From the NCBI RefSeq assembly GCF_000308815.1, contig NZ_BAFX01000059.1, positions 1 through 45,079 of the forward strand: 45,079 nt of DNA. Reading direction: 5' to 3'. The stretch is from Nocardia concava NBRC 100430 (lineage in GTDB: Bacteria > Actinomycetota > Actinomycetes > Mycobacteriales > Mycobacteriaceae). The notes beneath the pieces were generated by a model that made no database searches, was not told the DNA's origin, and worked only from the letters and a program-made list of their open reading frames with translations. Both the position numbers and the translations under genes were made by a program. Shown piece after piece: positions 31,744 to 41,745 of the stretch (within the stretch, counting starts at the first letter, position 1; each line of letters opens with the position of its first letter).

Positions 31744-32469
31744 ATGTTCTACTGGCTGCTGAAGTATGTCTTGGTGGGGCCGCTGATGCATCTCATCAAC
31801 CGGCCGAAGGTTGAGGGCGTCGAGAACATTCCCGCCAAGGGCGCGGCCATTCTGGCCGGCAACCATCTGTCCTTCACGGACTGGCTGTTCACCCCGTTGA
31901 TGAGCCCGCGCCGGATCACCTATCTGGCCAAGGCCGAATACTTCACCACCCCGGGTCTCAAGGGTCGGCTGCAGAAGTTCTTCTTCTCCGGCACCGGCCA
32001 GTACCCGATCGACCGGTCCGGTGCGGACGCGGCCGAATCCGCCCTCAACACCGCGCGCAAACTGCTCGGTGAGGGCCGCCTGGTCGGGCTCTACCCCGAA
32101 GGCACCCGCTCCCCGGATGGTCGCCTCTACAAGGGCAAGACCGGTGTGGCACGCCTCGCCCTGGAGACCGGAGTGCCGGTGATCCCGGTGGCCCTGATCG
32201 GCACCGACGAGGTGTGCCCGCCCGGTCCCTTCCGCTGGCGGCCGCGCAAGGTCACCGTGAAATTCGGTGCCCCCATCGACTTCTCGCGCTACGAGGGCAT
32301 GGGCGGCAACCGCTTCGTCGAGCGCGCCGTCACCGACGAGATCATGTACGAGCTCATGCAGATGGGCGACCAGGAATACGTCGACGTCTACGCCGCCTCC
32401 CTCAAGAAGGGCGTCCCCTCCGGCAGCCGCCCCGACGAGGACCGCATCCCCCAGACCATGGCGGGCTGA
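31744..32469 (+). CDS. 1-acylglycerol-3-phosphate acyltransferase-like protein (Rv2182c-like)
   Basis: A 241-residue PlsC-family acyltransferase. The catalytic HX4D box is GNHLSFTDWLF, the second block is FSGTGQYPIDRSG, the substrate-binding block is LYPEGTRSPDGRLYKGKTG, and the fourth is GVPVIPVALIGTDE. Expected reaction: acyl-CoA-dependent formation of phosphatidic acid or a related acylation in phospholipid or PIM synthesis. It corresponds to Rv2182c and cg2398. Own promoter and AAAGGA ribosome site are visible. A 15-bp stem terminator and a dispersed repeat copy follow. Confidence 0.9.
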   Translation: MFYWLLKYVLVGPLMHLINRPKVEGVENIPAKGAAILAGNHLSFTDWLFTPLMSPRRITYLAKAEYFTTPGLKGRLQKFFFSGTGQYPIDRSGADAAESALNTARKLLGEGRLVGLYPEGTRSPDGRLYKGKTGVARLALETGVPVIPVALIGTDEVCPPGPFRWRPRKVTVKFGAPIDFSRYEGMGGNRFVERAVTDEIMYELMQMGDQEYVDVYAASLKKGVPSGSRPDEDRIPQTMAG

Positions 32470-32484
32470 TCCCGCCCCAATCAC

Positions 32485-32517
32485 ACGGGCCCCGAGCGAC
32501 ATTCGCTCGGGGCCCGT
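32485..32517. terminator. Terminator after the acyltransferase gene
   Basis: Perfect 15-bp stem (arm ACGGGCCCCGAGCGA) with a 3-nt loop CAT, followed by TTTG. It lies 16 bp past the stop codon. Confidence 0.9.
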
Positions 32518-32520
32518 TTG

Positions 32521-32592
32521 TCATCCCGGCGTGCTTTTGGCCGGGATCCACAGCAGTAGCGATGGATTCCGGCCAAAAGCACGCCGGAATGA
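32521..32592. repeat. Dispersed palindromic intergenic repeat, copy B
   Basis: Left arm 32521-32550 (beginning TCATCCCGGCGTGCTTTTGG) and right arm 32563-32592 are inverted matches over 30 bp with two differences, which would be G-U pairs in one RNA strand. The 12-bp spacer is CAGCAGTAGCGA. It sits between two convergent gene ends. Confidence 0.85.
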
Positions 32593-32603
32593 CGGGGTGG
32601 GTC

Positions 32604-33101
32604 TCAGGACGCCTGAATGCGTCGATATGCCTCGATCGCCTCGAACTTGGCGAGATTGTGGCGGGCGTCGGCGAGGGCGTCGTGCGCGTCCTTCGGCACC
32701 GGCGGCAGCGGCGGGCGGCCGTGCTGGTCCCAATGCTGGCGCAACTCATTGGTGTAGCGGGGGAGCGCGTTGGGGAGGTCGACCATGGAACCCCACAGTT
32801 GGCACAGCGCGACGTGGTCGTACGCGCCGACCCACGCCCACAGCTCCGGCTCGACACCCGGGCGGGGGACCAGAAACTTGTAGAGGTCGTCGCGGATCCG
32901 CTGGCGCGACCGCCACAGCGGCGACGACGGCGGGGGTAGCTTGGGAAGCACATTGCGGCGGACGAACGGCCCGGCCTTCTCGGGGTCGAATTCGGTGGAG
33001 ACCGCGTAGAACTCGCGTCCGTCCTCGCACACCACCGCGATGGAGACGAGGTCGATGGTCTTTCCGTCCTCGATGAATTCCGAATCGTAAAAGTACCGCA
33101 G
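32604..33101 (-). CDS. DEDDh 3'-5' exoribonuclease, AS type (Rv2179c-like)
   Basis: A 165-residue DnaQ-fold nuclease. YFYDSEFIEDG gives the DxE of motif I, WAWVGAYDHVALCQLWG gives motif II, and KDAHDALADARHNL gives motif III (DEDDh). It matches Rv2179c, described as founder of a family of 3' exoribonucleases acting on RNA. The homologous protein begins right before RYFYD; here that codon is CTG at 33101, with AGGAGA 12 nt upstream, and no ATG, GTG or TTG occurs in frame until inside the divergent aroG region. A non-AUG start is therefore likely. Confidence 0.88.
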   Translation of the reverse strand: MRYFYDSEFIEDGKTIDLVSIAVVCEDGREFYAVSTEFDPEKAGPFVRRNVLPKLPPPSSPLWRSRQRIRDDLYKFLVPRPGVEPELWAWVGAYDHVALCQLWGSMVDLPNALPRYTNELRQHWDQHGRPPLPPVPKDAHDALADARHNLAKFEAIEAYRRIQAS

Positions 33102-33171
33102 TGAGATGGGTCTCTCCTGACCTCGAGCTCGGGAAATGGATCCGGCCTGATCATACGGCCGCCGGGTGTGA

Positions 33172-34617
<1,446 letters not shown>

Positions 34618-34634
34618 GACCCGCGCGACGTAAC

Positions 34635-34667
34635 AGAGCCCGGACCGTTGAAAACGGTCCGGGCTCT
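34635..34667. terminator. Bidirectional terminator between aroG and pknL
   Basis: Perfect 15-bp stem (arm AGAGCCCGGACCGTT) with loop GAA, 17 bp after aroG and 23 bp before the convergent pknL end. Confidence 0.9.
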
Positions 34668-34690
34668 TACGTTTCCGAGCTCTATGGGAG

Positions 34691-36697
34691 TTAGGGAATC
34701 GCTACCAGGGTGATCGTCGCGCCGGGTTCGACGGTGTCGCCGGGGGCGGTGCTCTGGGAGATGACGATCGAGCTGTCATTGCTGGCGAGCTGCCGGACGG
34801 TGACCTGTAAGCCCAGGGCCTGCAGCTTGCTGCGGGCGGTGGAGACGTTGGAGCCCAGCAGATTCGGCATCTCGATCGCGGTGTTCACGATGAGTACCAC
34901 ACCGGAGCCGGATTCGGCGCTGGATCCTGCGGCCGGATCGGTGCCGACCACCGAACCGGATTTGATCTTCGGATCGAACTGGTCTCTGGTGGAACTGACG
35001 GTGAGACCGGCCTTCTGGAGCGCCGTCTTGGCTTCTTCGGCGGTCTTGCCCCGCACATCGGGCACCTTGACCGGCTGGGATCCCTTGCTGCGGTAGACCT
35101 TCACCTGCGCATTGGCCGGGAGGATGGTGCCGGGGCCCGGATCCACCTTGGCGACAGTGCCTTTCGGCGCCGTACTGCCCACCTCGCCGCCGTCCACGGG
35201 TGTCAGTCCCGCGTCCTTGATGGCCTTGTTGACCGATTGAACGTCTTGCCCGGCCTGCACATCCGGCACCTTGGGCTTGCCGCTCGAGACCAGCACCGCG
35301 ACCAGCGAGCCCTTGGTGATTCTGGTCCCGGCGGGCGGATCGGTCCCGACCACATTGCCGACCGGGATGGCGTCGGAGGCCTTGTTTCGGGTCTCGGTCT
35401 TGAACCCCGCCTCCTGCAGCGTGCTGATCGCCTTGTCCTGGTTCATCCCCGCGATGGACGGCACCGCCGAGAATCTGCCGACCCCGAGCCACCAGCCGCC
35501 GATGCCCAGCAGCAGCGCCAGCGCGATCACCACGCTCAACCAGACGATGACCTTGCGCCGGGACTTGCCGCGATCCTCGATCAATTCCGATTGATAGCCG
35601 TGGTTTCCGGGCGGTCCCGGGGGCGGCTGCGGGGAGTAGTCGGGACGGTAGTCCGGCGGTATCTCCCGCGCCGCGGTCATCACCCGGGTGTGCTGCTGCT
35701 GCGGCTGCACCTTCACCGTCGGCGGGTCCACCGGTAGTCGCGTGGTCATATCCGCCGCGCCGGGAACCGACCGCGCGGGCTGTGGGGCCGCGGGCGCGGG
35801 CGTCGGCCCGACCCGGTACTTGGCGCTGAGATGTTCGGCCGACTCGGTCGGCGCGGGCACCCGATAGTCGGGCAGCTGCAATTCCCGTGCGATGCGCCGC
35901 AGTTCGCCCGCCATCTCGGTGGCGTTCGCGAAGCGGTGCATGGGCTCGCGGGCGGTGGCGTGCGCGACCAGCTCGTCGATCTCGGGCGGGATGCCGCCGA
36001 TGAACCGGCTCGGGGACGGCACATCCTTCTCGACCCGCTGCAGCGCGATCGACAGCGAGTTGTCGCCGGTGAACGGCGTACGCCCGGTGAGCATTTCGAA
36101 GATGAGCACGCCCGCGGAGTACACATCGCTGCGCGCGTCGGCGGTGCCGCTGGTGACCTGTTCGGGGGAGAGGTACGCGGCGGTGCCGAGGATCACGCTG
36201 TCGGAGGTGATCTTCGCCTCGGCTACCGCGCGCACGAGCCCGAAGTCGGCGATCTTGACCTCGCCCGAATCGGAGATCAGCACGTTCTCGGGCTTGATGT
36301 CGCGGTGCACCAGCCCCGCGGAATGCGCCACGCCGATGGCGTAGAGCACCGGTTCGGCCACGGCGCGCACCGCGTGCGGCGGCATGGGCCCGCGCTCGCG
36401 CAGCAGTTCGCGCAGCGTCCCGCCCTCGACGAGCTCCATGATGAGGAACGGATGGTCGCCGTCCACGCCCTGGTCGTACACCGCGACCAGCGACGGATGC
36501 TTGAGCTTGGCCACGGCCCGCGCCTCGAGTTCGAAGCGGGTGAGGAATTGCGGATCGGAGGCGAACTTCGGATCCATCACCTTGATGGCAACCGGTCGGT
36601 CCAATCTGGTGTCCACCCCCCGGAACACCATGGACATACCGCCGCGCGCGATCGGCGCATCGATGCGGTAGCGCCCTTCCAGCATCTGGCCGATCAA
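34691..36697 (-). CDS. pknL: Serine/threonine protein kinase PknL with four PASTA repeats
   Basis: A 668-residue receptor kinase. Kinase domain about 8-275: glycine loop IARGGMSMVF, VAIKVMD lysine, LVHRDIKPENVLI catalytic loop, IADFGLV, and an ILGTAAYLSPEQ activation segment. A Pro-rich linker follows, one membrane helix (about 388-410) and four extracellular PASTA repeats (about 415-668; starts near VPSIAGMN, VPDVQAGQ, VPDVRGKT, MPNLLGSN) that bind muropeptides. M. tuberculosis PknL lacks PASTA repeats, while the corynebacterial one has them. TTG at 36697 is chosen because GGAAGGG lies 6 nt upstream; a TTG two codons earlier is possible. Confidence 0.93.
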   Translation of the reverse strand: MIGQMLEGRYRIDAPIARGGMSMVFRGVDTRLDRPVAIKVMDPKFASDPQFLTRFELEARAVAKLKHPSLVAVYDQGVDGDHPFLIMELVEGGTLRELLRERGPMPPHAVRAVAEPVLYAIGVAHSAGLVHRDIKPENVLISDSGEVKIADFGLVRAVAEAKITSDSVILGTAAYLSPEQVTSGTADARSDVYSAGVLIFEMLTGRTPFTGDNSLSIALQRVEKDVPSPSRFIGGIPPEIDELVAHATAREPMHRFANATEMAGELRRIARELQLPDYRVPAPTESAEHLSAKYRVGPTPAPAAPQPARSVPGAADMTTRLPVDPPTVKVQPQQQHTRVMTAAREIPPDYRPDYSPQPPPGPPGNHGYQSELIEDRGKSRRKVIVWLSVVIALALLLGIGGWWLGVGRFSAVPSIAGMNQDKAISTLQEAGFKTETRNKASDAIPVGNVVGTDPPAGTRITKGSLVAVLVSSGKPKVPDVQAGQDVQSVNKAIKDAGLTPVDGGEVGSTAPKGTVAKVDPGPGTILPANAQVKVYRSKGSQPVKVPDVRGKTAEEAKTALQKAGLTVSSTRDQFDPKIKSGSVVGTDPAAGSSAESGSGVVLIVNTAIEMPNLLGSNVSTARSKLQALGLQVTVRQLASNDSSIVISQSTAPGDTVEPGATITLVAIP

Positions 36698-36813
36698 CTG
36701 CAACCCTTCCGATTCTCCGAATTTTCCGATTGACCGCCCGTGCGGCTCACCCGATGGTAGCCGCGTCGGGGTGTGATGCGACGGTGGCGACGCGAGAGAC
36801 TACCGTGGTCCGC

Positions 36814-37182
36814 GTGAGTGCCTTTCCTTGCAGCGAAGACGTCCTGCCGGATTCGGTGACGCTGATCCCGTTGCCCGACGTGGCCGAGCAGCTGGGCATG
36901 GTGGTTACGCGAGTTCATCAGATGCTGCGCGACCATCAGATAATCGCCGTGCGCCGCGATGGCGTTGCCGGAATCCCGAAGGAGTTCTTCGACTCCACCG
37001 GCGCCGTTACCAAGCACCTGACCGGTCTGATCACCGTCATGCGTGACGGCAAATACACCGACGAGGAAATCCTCGAGTGGATCTACACCGAGGACGACAC
37101 CCTTCCGGGCCGCCCGATCGACGCCCTGCACGGCCCGCTGGCCCGCGAGGTCATCCGCCGGGCCGCCGCGGATCCCTTCTGA
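36814..37182 (+). CDS. Winged-HTH DNA-binding protein, PknL partner (Rv2175c-like)
   Basis: A 122-residue protein matching Rv2175c in its core: VTLIPLPDVAEQLGMVVTRV, HQMLRDHQIIAVRRDGVAGI, GLITVMRDGKYTDEEILEWI and RPIDALHGPLAREVIRRA. In M. tuberculosis Rv2175c is a DNA-binding protein phosphorylated by PknL, which reduces DNA binding; the phosphorylated N-terminal Thr is a point to check here. The GTG at 36814 is the most likely start; ATG at 36754 or GTG at 36784 or 36808 cannot be excluded. Divergent from pknL, so the kinase-substrate pair is preserved. Confidence 0.87.
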   Translation: MSAFPCSEDVLPDSVTLIPLPDVAEQLGMVVTRVHQMLRDHQIIAVRRDGVAGIPKEFFDSTGAVTKHLTGLITVMRDGKYTDEEILEWIYTEDDTLPGRPIDALHGPLAREVIRRAAADPF

Positions 37183-37191
37183 TCCGCCTCG

Positions 37192-37253
37192 TCATCCCGG
37201 CGTGCTTTTGGCCGGGATCCAAATAGATTCCGGCCAAAAACGTGCCGGAATGA
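37192..37253. repeat. Dispersed palindromic intergenic repeat, copy C
   Basis: Left arm 37192-37221 is identical to copy B; right arm 37226-37253 has the variant core GGCCAAAAACGTGCCGGAAT. The spacer is only about 4 bp. It occupies nearly the whole gap between two convergent genes. Confidence 0.85.
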
Positions 37254-37263
37254 CGGGTCGCGG

Positions 37264-38196
37264 TCAGTTCCGCAGTGGACTGGCCGCGACGAATTCCCGT
37301 GCCGCGACTCGCAATCGGCGGTGCTGCGGCACGACGGCGCGGCGTGTGAAGACTGCGTAGTCGGCCCGCTCGATCTCATCCAGAATTCCGCTGTAAAGGG
37401 TGGCCGCCGTGCGGATCGCCGGGCGCACCCGCGGTGTGAGCAGATCGATACCCGGGATCGCGCGCCTATAGATGCCCCGATTGATCGCGATCAGATGGGC
37501 CAGCGCCCGCCGCACCCGCGGATCGGTCCGCCCGGATTCCCGGCAGTGGAACAGCAGTTCGGCGTCCACCCCGAACACCGCCAGCTCGTCGGCGGGCAGA
37601 TACACCCGCCCGCGATCCAGATCCTCGCCGATATCCCGCAGGAAGTTGGTGAGCTGGAACGCTTCTCCCAGCGCCGCCGCGGCCGGTTCGGCATCGGCGA
37701 CCGGGACCACGGTCCCCAGCACCGGCAGCAATTGCAGCCCGATGGCCGCCGCCGAGCCGCGCATGTACTCGCCCAGCTCGGCCAGGCTGGCGTAGCGGTC
37801 GCGGTATTGCGGCCCGCCGGGGATGTCCATGCGCATGGAGTCGAGGAACACCCAGAAGTGTTCGGCGGCAATCGAATACCGCCGGATGGTGTCGGAGACC
37901 GCGAGCAGCACCCGGGTCTCGGCACTGTCGTCCGCGTCGACGGGCGCGTCCACCAGCCGGGCTCGCAGTTCGTGTTCGATCAGATCCAGCCGGGCCGCGG
38001 ATTCGGCCGCCCGGCTCGGCGCGTCGGCCGCGTCCACGATGTCGTCGACCAGCCGTGCGAAGGCGTAGAGCGCGTGCACGGCCGGTCTTCGCTCCGGCTC
38101 CAGCAAGCGGGTGGCCAGGAAGTAGGTGCGGCCGTGGGCGGCGGCGATGCGGCGGCAGTCCCGGTAGGCGCGGTCGAGCGGCATGGGCCGGTTCAC
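37264..38196 (-). CDS. crtB: Phytoene/squalene synthase family protein (CrtB)
   Basis: A 310-residue trans-isoprenyl diphosphate synthase. First Asp-rich motif LVDDIVDAADAPSRA, Arg/Tyr region MRGSAAAIGLQLLPVL, second motif FLRDIGEDLDRGRVYLP. With the CrtI-like desaturase and GGPP synthase nearby it most likely condenses two GGPP to phytoene. The GTG at 38196 overlaps the mptA stop (GTGA); ATG at 38184 is an alternative. The frame remains open far upstream only as a shadow of mptA. Confidence 0.9.
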   Translation of the reverse strand: MNRPMPLDRAYRDCRRIAAAHGRTYFLATRLLEPERRPAVHALYAFARLVDDIVDAADAPSRAAESAARLDLIEHELRARLVDAPVDADDSAETRVLLAVSDTIRRYSIAAEHFWVFLDSMRMDIPGGPQYRDRYASLAELGEYMRGSAAAIGLQLLPVLGTVVPVADAEPAAAALGEAFQLTNFLRDIGEDLDRGRVYLPADELAVFGVDAELLFHCRESGRTDPRVRRALAHLIAINRGIYRRAIPGIDLLTPRVRPAIRTAATLYSGILDEIERADYAVFTRRAVVPQHRRLRVAAREFVAASPLRN

Positions 38197-39893
38197 ACCG
38201 GGCCGGGCGCGGCGGTGCCGAGCTTCTCGGTCTGCGGCAGCGTCTCGATATGCGATTGCGCCGCACGCAGTTTCAGCGGATCCACGGTGCGCAGCGACCG
38301 CGCCGCCACCACCGCCACGAAGATGGCCAGCGTGCCGTGCACATACCCGGTCACGGGCGCGCCGTCGGGCTGGAAGATCAGCATGAGCCAGGTGCACAGG
38401 CCGACCAGGATCTGCAGCGTCCGGGTGGACAGCGCGAACGCGGCGGCCAGCGCCAGCGGCCACGAGTAGTACCAGGGCAGCGCGGCCGGGGAGAGGATCA
38501 CGATGGTGACGAACGCGACCAGGATGCCGAGCACGGCCTCCTTCTCGCTGCTCTTGAACCGCCACCAGGCCCACCCCAGCAGGCCCACCATGACCGCCGC
38601 GCAAATCAGGCGGGTCACGTTCAGCACCGGGTCCATCTGGAACGGCGTCACCCAGGTGACGATGTGCGCCATGATGGTCGGCAGCGAGAGCCAGTTGATG
38701 ATCTTCTTCGAGCCGGACAGCGCGGTGAGCCAGCCGATCTGGTGATCGCGCAGCCCGGTGGCCCAGGTGGCCATGGCGAACACGGCCGCGAACACGGCCA
38801 CGCCCAGCGCGCTGATCTTGGCGAAGGTCAGGACCGGATGGGGCATCTCGCCCTCGTTCTGCGCGGCTCGGCGCTCGCGTTCGTGAATCATCCAGATCCA
38901 CACCAGGAACGGCAGCGCCACGCCCGCGGTCGCCTTCACCGCCACGCCGACGGCCACGACCACGATGCCGGCCACGTGATGGTGTTCGAGCACCAGCGCG
39001 ATGCCCGCGCACATCAGGCCGACCATGAGCATCTCGTTGTGCACGCCGCCGATCAGGTGGACCAGGACCAGCGGGTTGAGCACCGCCAGCCACAGCGCCG
39101 TGGTCGGCTTGCCGCCCAGATGCTTGGTCAGATGCGGGATGGCCCACACCATGAGCGCCAGGCCGGGCAGCATGACCAGCCGCAGCGCGATCGTGCCCGC
39201 CACCACGTTGTCGCCGGTGATGCTGGTGATGGCCCGCCCGATGAGCAGGAAGACCGGTCCGTAGGGCGCGGTGGTGTTGAGCCAGACCGGGCTCACGTTG
39301 TCGAGCACGGTGGCGGCGTTGGCGTGCAGTTCGGTCGGCCCGAACTGGTACGGGTTGATGTGGTCGCGCAGCATGGCGCCCTGCGCCAGGTACGAGTAGG
39401 CGTCGCGGCTGAACAGCGGCACCGAGAACAGCAGCGGGAAGATCCAGACGCCGACGATCACGCGCAGCTCGTTGAGGGTGACCTCGATGCCCGGCTGCCG
39501 CCCGATCACGATGCGCCCCAACCGCACCCACGCGGTGATCATGGCGAGCACGCCGATCCACACGAACAGCGACGACAGCACCAGCCCGTGCCCGAACCGC
39601 AGCCACGACAGGTGCATGGCCTCCAACAGCGGATCGCTGCGCCGGGTGCTGCCGGCGCCGAAGCCGCCGAAGGTCATCAGCAGCGCGCCGAAGAAGCCGA
39701 GGGTGGCCGAGTGTCCGGCGGGGCCGCGGACGAAGTCGGCGGCATGGTGCAGCCAGCCGTGCGCGGCGGCGTCGAGGGAGCTCCGGGTGGCGGCGCGGTC
39801 GGCCGGATCGGCCTGCGCGACACCGCGGGCGGTCCGCGTGATCGTGGTGTTCGCGGCGTCCGGAGTGGCGGAGTCCGTCTCGGGGGTCGGCAT
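38193..39893 (-). CDS. mptA: Alpha-(1->6)-mannopyranosyltransferase MptA
   Basis: A 566-residue polytopic GT-C mannosyltransferase with about 13 helices. After a polar N-terminus (about 60 residues) the first outside loop carries the catalytic-type acidic motif FSRDAYSYLAQG, and NPYQFGPTEL, APYGPVFLLIGRAI and VHLIGGVHNEMLMVGL are typical of MptA/MptB. MptA (Rv2174, cg2393) elongates the distal mannan core of lipomannan using polyprenyl-phosphomannose on the outer face. Here it is inserted between crtI and crtB in one minus-strand transcription unit. Confidence 0.93.
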   Translation of the reverse strand: MPTPETDSATPDAANTTITRTARGVAQADPADRAATRSSLDAAAHGWLHHAADFVRGPAGHSATLGFFGALLMTFGGFGAGSTRRSDPLLEAMHLSWLRFGHGLVLSSLFVWIGVLAMITAWVRLGRIVIGRQPGIEVTLNELRVIVGVWIFPLLFSVPLFSRDAYSYLAQGAMLRDHINPYQFGPTELHANAATVLDNVSPVWLNTTAPYGPVFLLIGRAITSITGDNVVAGTIALRLVMLPGLALMVWAIPHLTKHLGGKPTTALWLAVLNPLVLVHLIGGVHNEMLMVGLMCAGIALVLEHHHVAGIVVVAVGVAVKATAGVALPFLVWIWMIHERERRAAQNEGEMPHPVLTFAKISALGVAVFAAVFAMATWATGLRDHQIGWLTALSGSKKIINWLSLPTIMAHIVTWVTPFQMDPVLNVTRLICAAVMVGLLGWAWWRFKSSEKEAVLGILVAFVTIVILSPAALPWYYSWPLALAAAFALSTRTLQILVGLCTWLMLIFQPDGAPVTGYVHGTLAIFVAVVAARSLRTVDPLKLRAAQSHIETLPQTEKLGTAAPGPV

Positions 39894-39959
39894 CGGCGGT
39901 CGTTCCCCCCGAAAAGGTCGGCGGCGGCGGGCCGCGGGTGATCTAAGGACGCGGTCAGT

Positions 39960-41573
39960 CTAGTGCTTGCGCACCGGCGCCACCGCTCCGGTGTCAAGTG
40001 ATCGACTCCCGGCATGTCGCGCGTCACCGGTGATGCGCGCCGCTGCCAGTCTGCCCGACAACAGCACGGTCGGCACGCCGACGCCGGGCACGGTGCCCGA
40101 GCCTGCGAGAACGACATTCGCGCGGCCGCGCACCAGGTTTCGAGTACGGAACGGACCGGTCTGCCGGAACAGGTGTGCGGCCGAGAACGGGGTGCCCGCG
40201 AGCATGCCCTGCGCCTTCCAGGTGCGCGGGGTGTCCACGTGGTCGATCCAGAAGTGCTCCGAAATCCCTTGGTAGCCGCGCTCTTCCAGGGTCTGCAGGA
40301 GTTCGCGCAGGTAGAAGGGGGTGAGCTGGTCCCAGCCGAGCGGTGCGGCATCGAGATTCGGGCACGGGGCCAGCAGCGACAGTGGCTCGTAGCGGACAGT
40401 GTCGCGTAGATGCCCGGTCGCATCGATGTGCTGTTCGGCACGGTCGATGTAGAGCGTGGGGTCGGTGAGGGCGGGGCGGGTGAGCAGCAGGGAGGGATCG
40501 CTCATCAGCCGTCCGCGCCCGGGCCGGGCAGCGATCTCGGTGAACGTCTTGTCCCATTCCTGCCCGAAGTCGATGGTGTGATGCGCCTGCACCGGCCAGC
40601 CCGCGGCCACCTCGGCCGGAATTGTGCCGTGCGCCACCACCGCCGACGGTGAGGCCCGCAGGCCGCGCCGGTGCCGCAGCCCGAAGCGCGGCAGCGAGCC
40701 GAGGTCGGCGGTGACCACGACGGCATCGCAGTCGAAGACGCGGCCGTCGGCGGTGCGCACCGCCTCGGCCCGCTTGCCCCGGTAGTCGATGCCGATCACC
40801 TCGGCGTTGAGTTCGAGGGTGCCGCCCGCCGCCGTGAACGCGCGCCCGAGCGCCGCGGCGATGGCCCGCATGCCGCCTTCGGGGTAGTAGACGCCCAGGC
40901 AGGTGTCCATGTAGGGAATCGCGCCGTACACCCCGAGCGCCTGATTCGGCGCCATCCCCGCGAACAGGGCCTGGAAGCTGAACAGCCGCGCGAGCTGCGA
41001 ATCCCGCATGATCGACCCGACTTTGGGCCCGAGCCGCCCGAAGGCGCCCAGTCGCACCAGCTCCGCCAGCGCGACGCGCTTCTCCGGAATCCGCACCATG
41101 TCCAGCGGCGATTCGAAGTTGGTGTCCATGAACTGCCGGAACTCGGCCTCGTACACGTCCTTCAGCCAGCCCCGCAGCCGCCGATACCGCCGAGCGGCCT
41201 CAGGTCCGCGCACCTGCGCCACCTCGGCCGCCATCTGCGCCTCCTCGGAGTAGACGCCGACCACGGACCCATCCGCGAACCGCGCCCGATAGGCCGGTGC
41301 CATCTCCAGAATCCGCAGTCCCACCGACTCGCGGGTCTGCCCGACCACACCCAGCACCTCGTCGATCAGCTCGGGCAGTGTGAGAATCGTTGCCCCGGAA
41401 TCGATCTCATAATCCGGCCCCCGGTACCGCCCGACCCGCCCGCCGGCGTGATCGGCCCGCTCCAGCACGGTCACCTGCCGCCCGGCCGCCACCAGATGCA
41501 GCGCCGCCGCCAGCCCGGACAACCCGGCTCCCACGACGACCACCCGATCGGTCGGTCCCGCAACAGTTCTCAT
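39960..41573 (-). CDS. crtI: Phytoene desaturase family oxidoreductase (CrtI-like)
   Basis: A 537-residue FAD-dependent amine-oxidase-fold enzyme. Dinucleotide motif VVVVGAGLSGLAAALHLVAA, then the GRVGRYRGPDYEIDSGATIL block, a CrtI-type segment (MAPNQALGVYGAIPYMDTCL) and the C-terminal bacterial phytoene dehydrogenase region (FRTRNLVRGRANVVLAGSGT, VPGVGVPTVLLSGRLAA). Partner crtB and a GGPP synthase in the same strand suggest carotenoid production. The number of desaturations cannot be told; CrtI-like proteins also include carotene oxidases. Confidence 0.9.
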   Translation of the reverse strand: MRTVAGPTDRVVVVGAGLSGLAAALHLVAAGRQVTVLERADHAGGRVGRYRGPDYEIDSGATILTLPELIDEVLGVVGQTRESVGLRILEMAPAYRARFADGSVVGVYSEEAQMAAEVAQVRGPEAARRYRRLRGWLKDVYEAEFRQFMDTNFESPLDMVRIPEKRVALAELVRLGAFGRLGPKVGSIMRDSQLARLFSFQALFAGMAPNQALGVYGAIPYMDTCLGVYYPEGGMRAIAAALGRAFTAAGGTLELNAEVIGIDYRGKRAEAVRTADGRVFDCDAVVVTADLGSLPRFGLRHRRGLRASPSAVVAHGTIPAEVAAGWPVQAHHTIDFGQEWDKTFTEIAARPGRGRLMSDPSLLLTRPALTDPTLYIDRAEQHIDATGHLRDTVRYEPLSLLAPCPNLDAAPLGWDQLTPFYLRELLQTLEERGYQGISEHFWIDHVDTPRTWKAQGMLAGTPFSAAHLFRQTGPFRTRNLVRGRANVVLAGSGTVPGVGVPTVLLSGRLAAARITGDARHAGSRSLDTGAVAPVRKH

Positions 41574-41586
41574 GCCACCACCACTC

Positions 41587-41640
41587 CCGTCATCCCTGCC
41601 CCGTCATCCCTGCCCCGTCATACCGGCGTGCATCCCTGCC
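41587..41640. repeat. Tandem fragments of the dispersed repeat arm
   Basis: CCGTCATCCCTGCC occurs twice in tandem (41587-41600 and 41601-41614), then a partial arm CCGTCATACCGGCGTGC (41615-41631) and CATCCCTGCC (41631-41640) run directly into copy D. Confidence 0.75.
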
Positions 41641-41643
41641 CCG

Positions 41644-41729
41644 TCATCCCGGCGTGCTTTTGGCCGGGATCCACACCATCCGCGCGGCTCCTGCGGGTGC
41701 GGACTCCGGCCAAGGACACGCCGGAATGA
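41644..41729. repeat. Dispersed palindromic intergenic repeat, copy D
   Basis: Left arm 41644-41673 is identical to copies B and C; right arm 41701-41729 is diverged (core GGCCAAGGACACGCCGGAAT). The spacer is 27 bp, longer than in the other copies. It lies just after the GGPP synthase 3' end. Confidence 0.85.
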
Positions 41730-41745
41730 CGATGTGAGCAGACGC

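Noticed and set aside
38197..39606. A large N-terminal extension of the phytoene synthase reading through mptA
   Set aside because: The extension is low-complexity shadow sequence. The GTG at 38196 overlapping the mptA stop, or the ATG at 38184, is the natural start.
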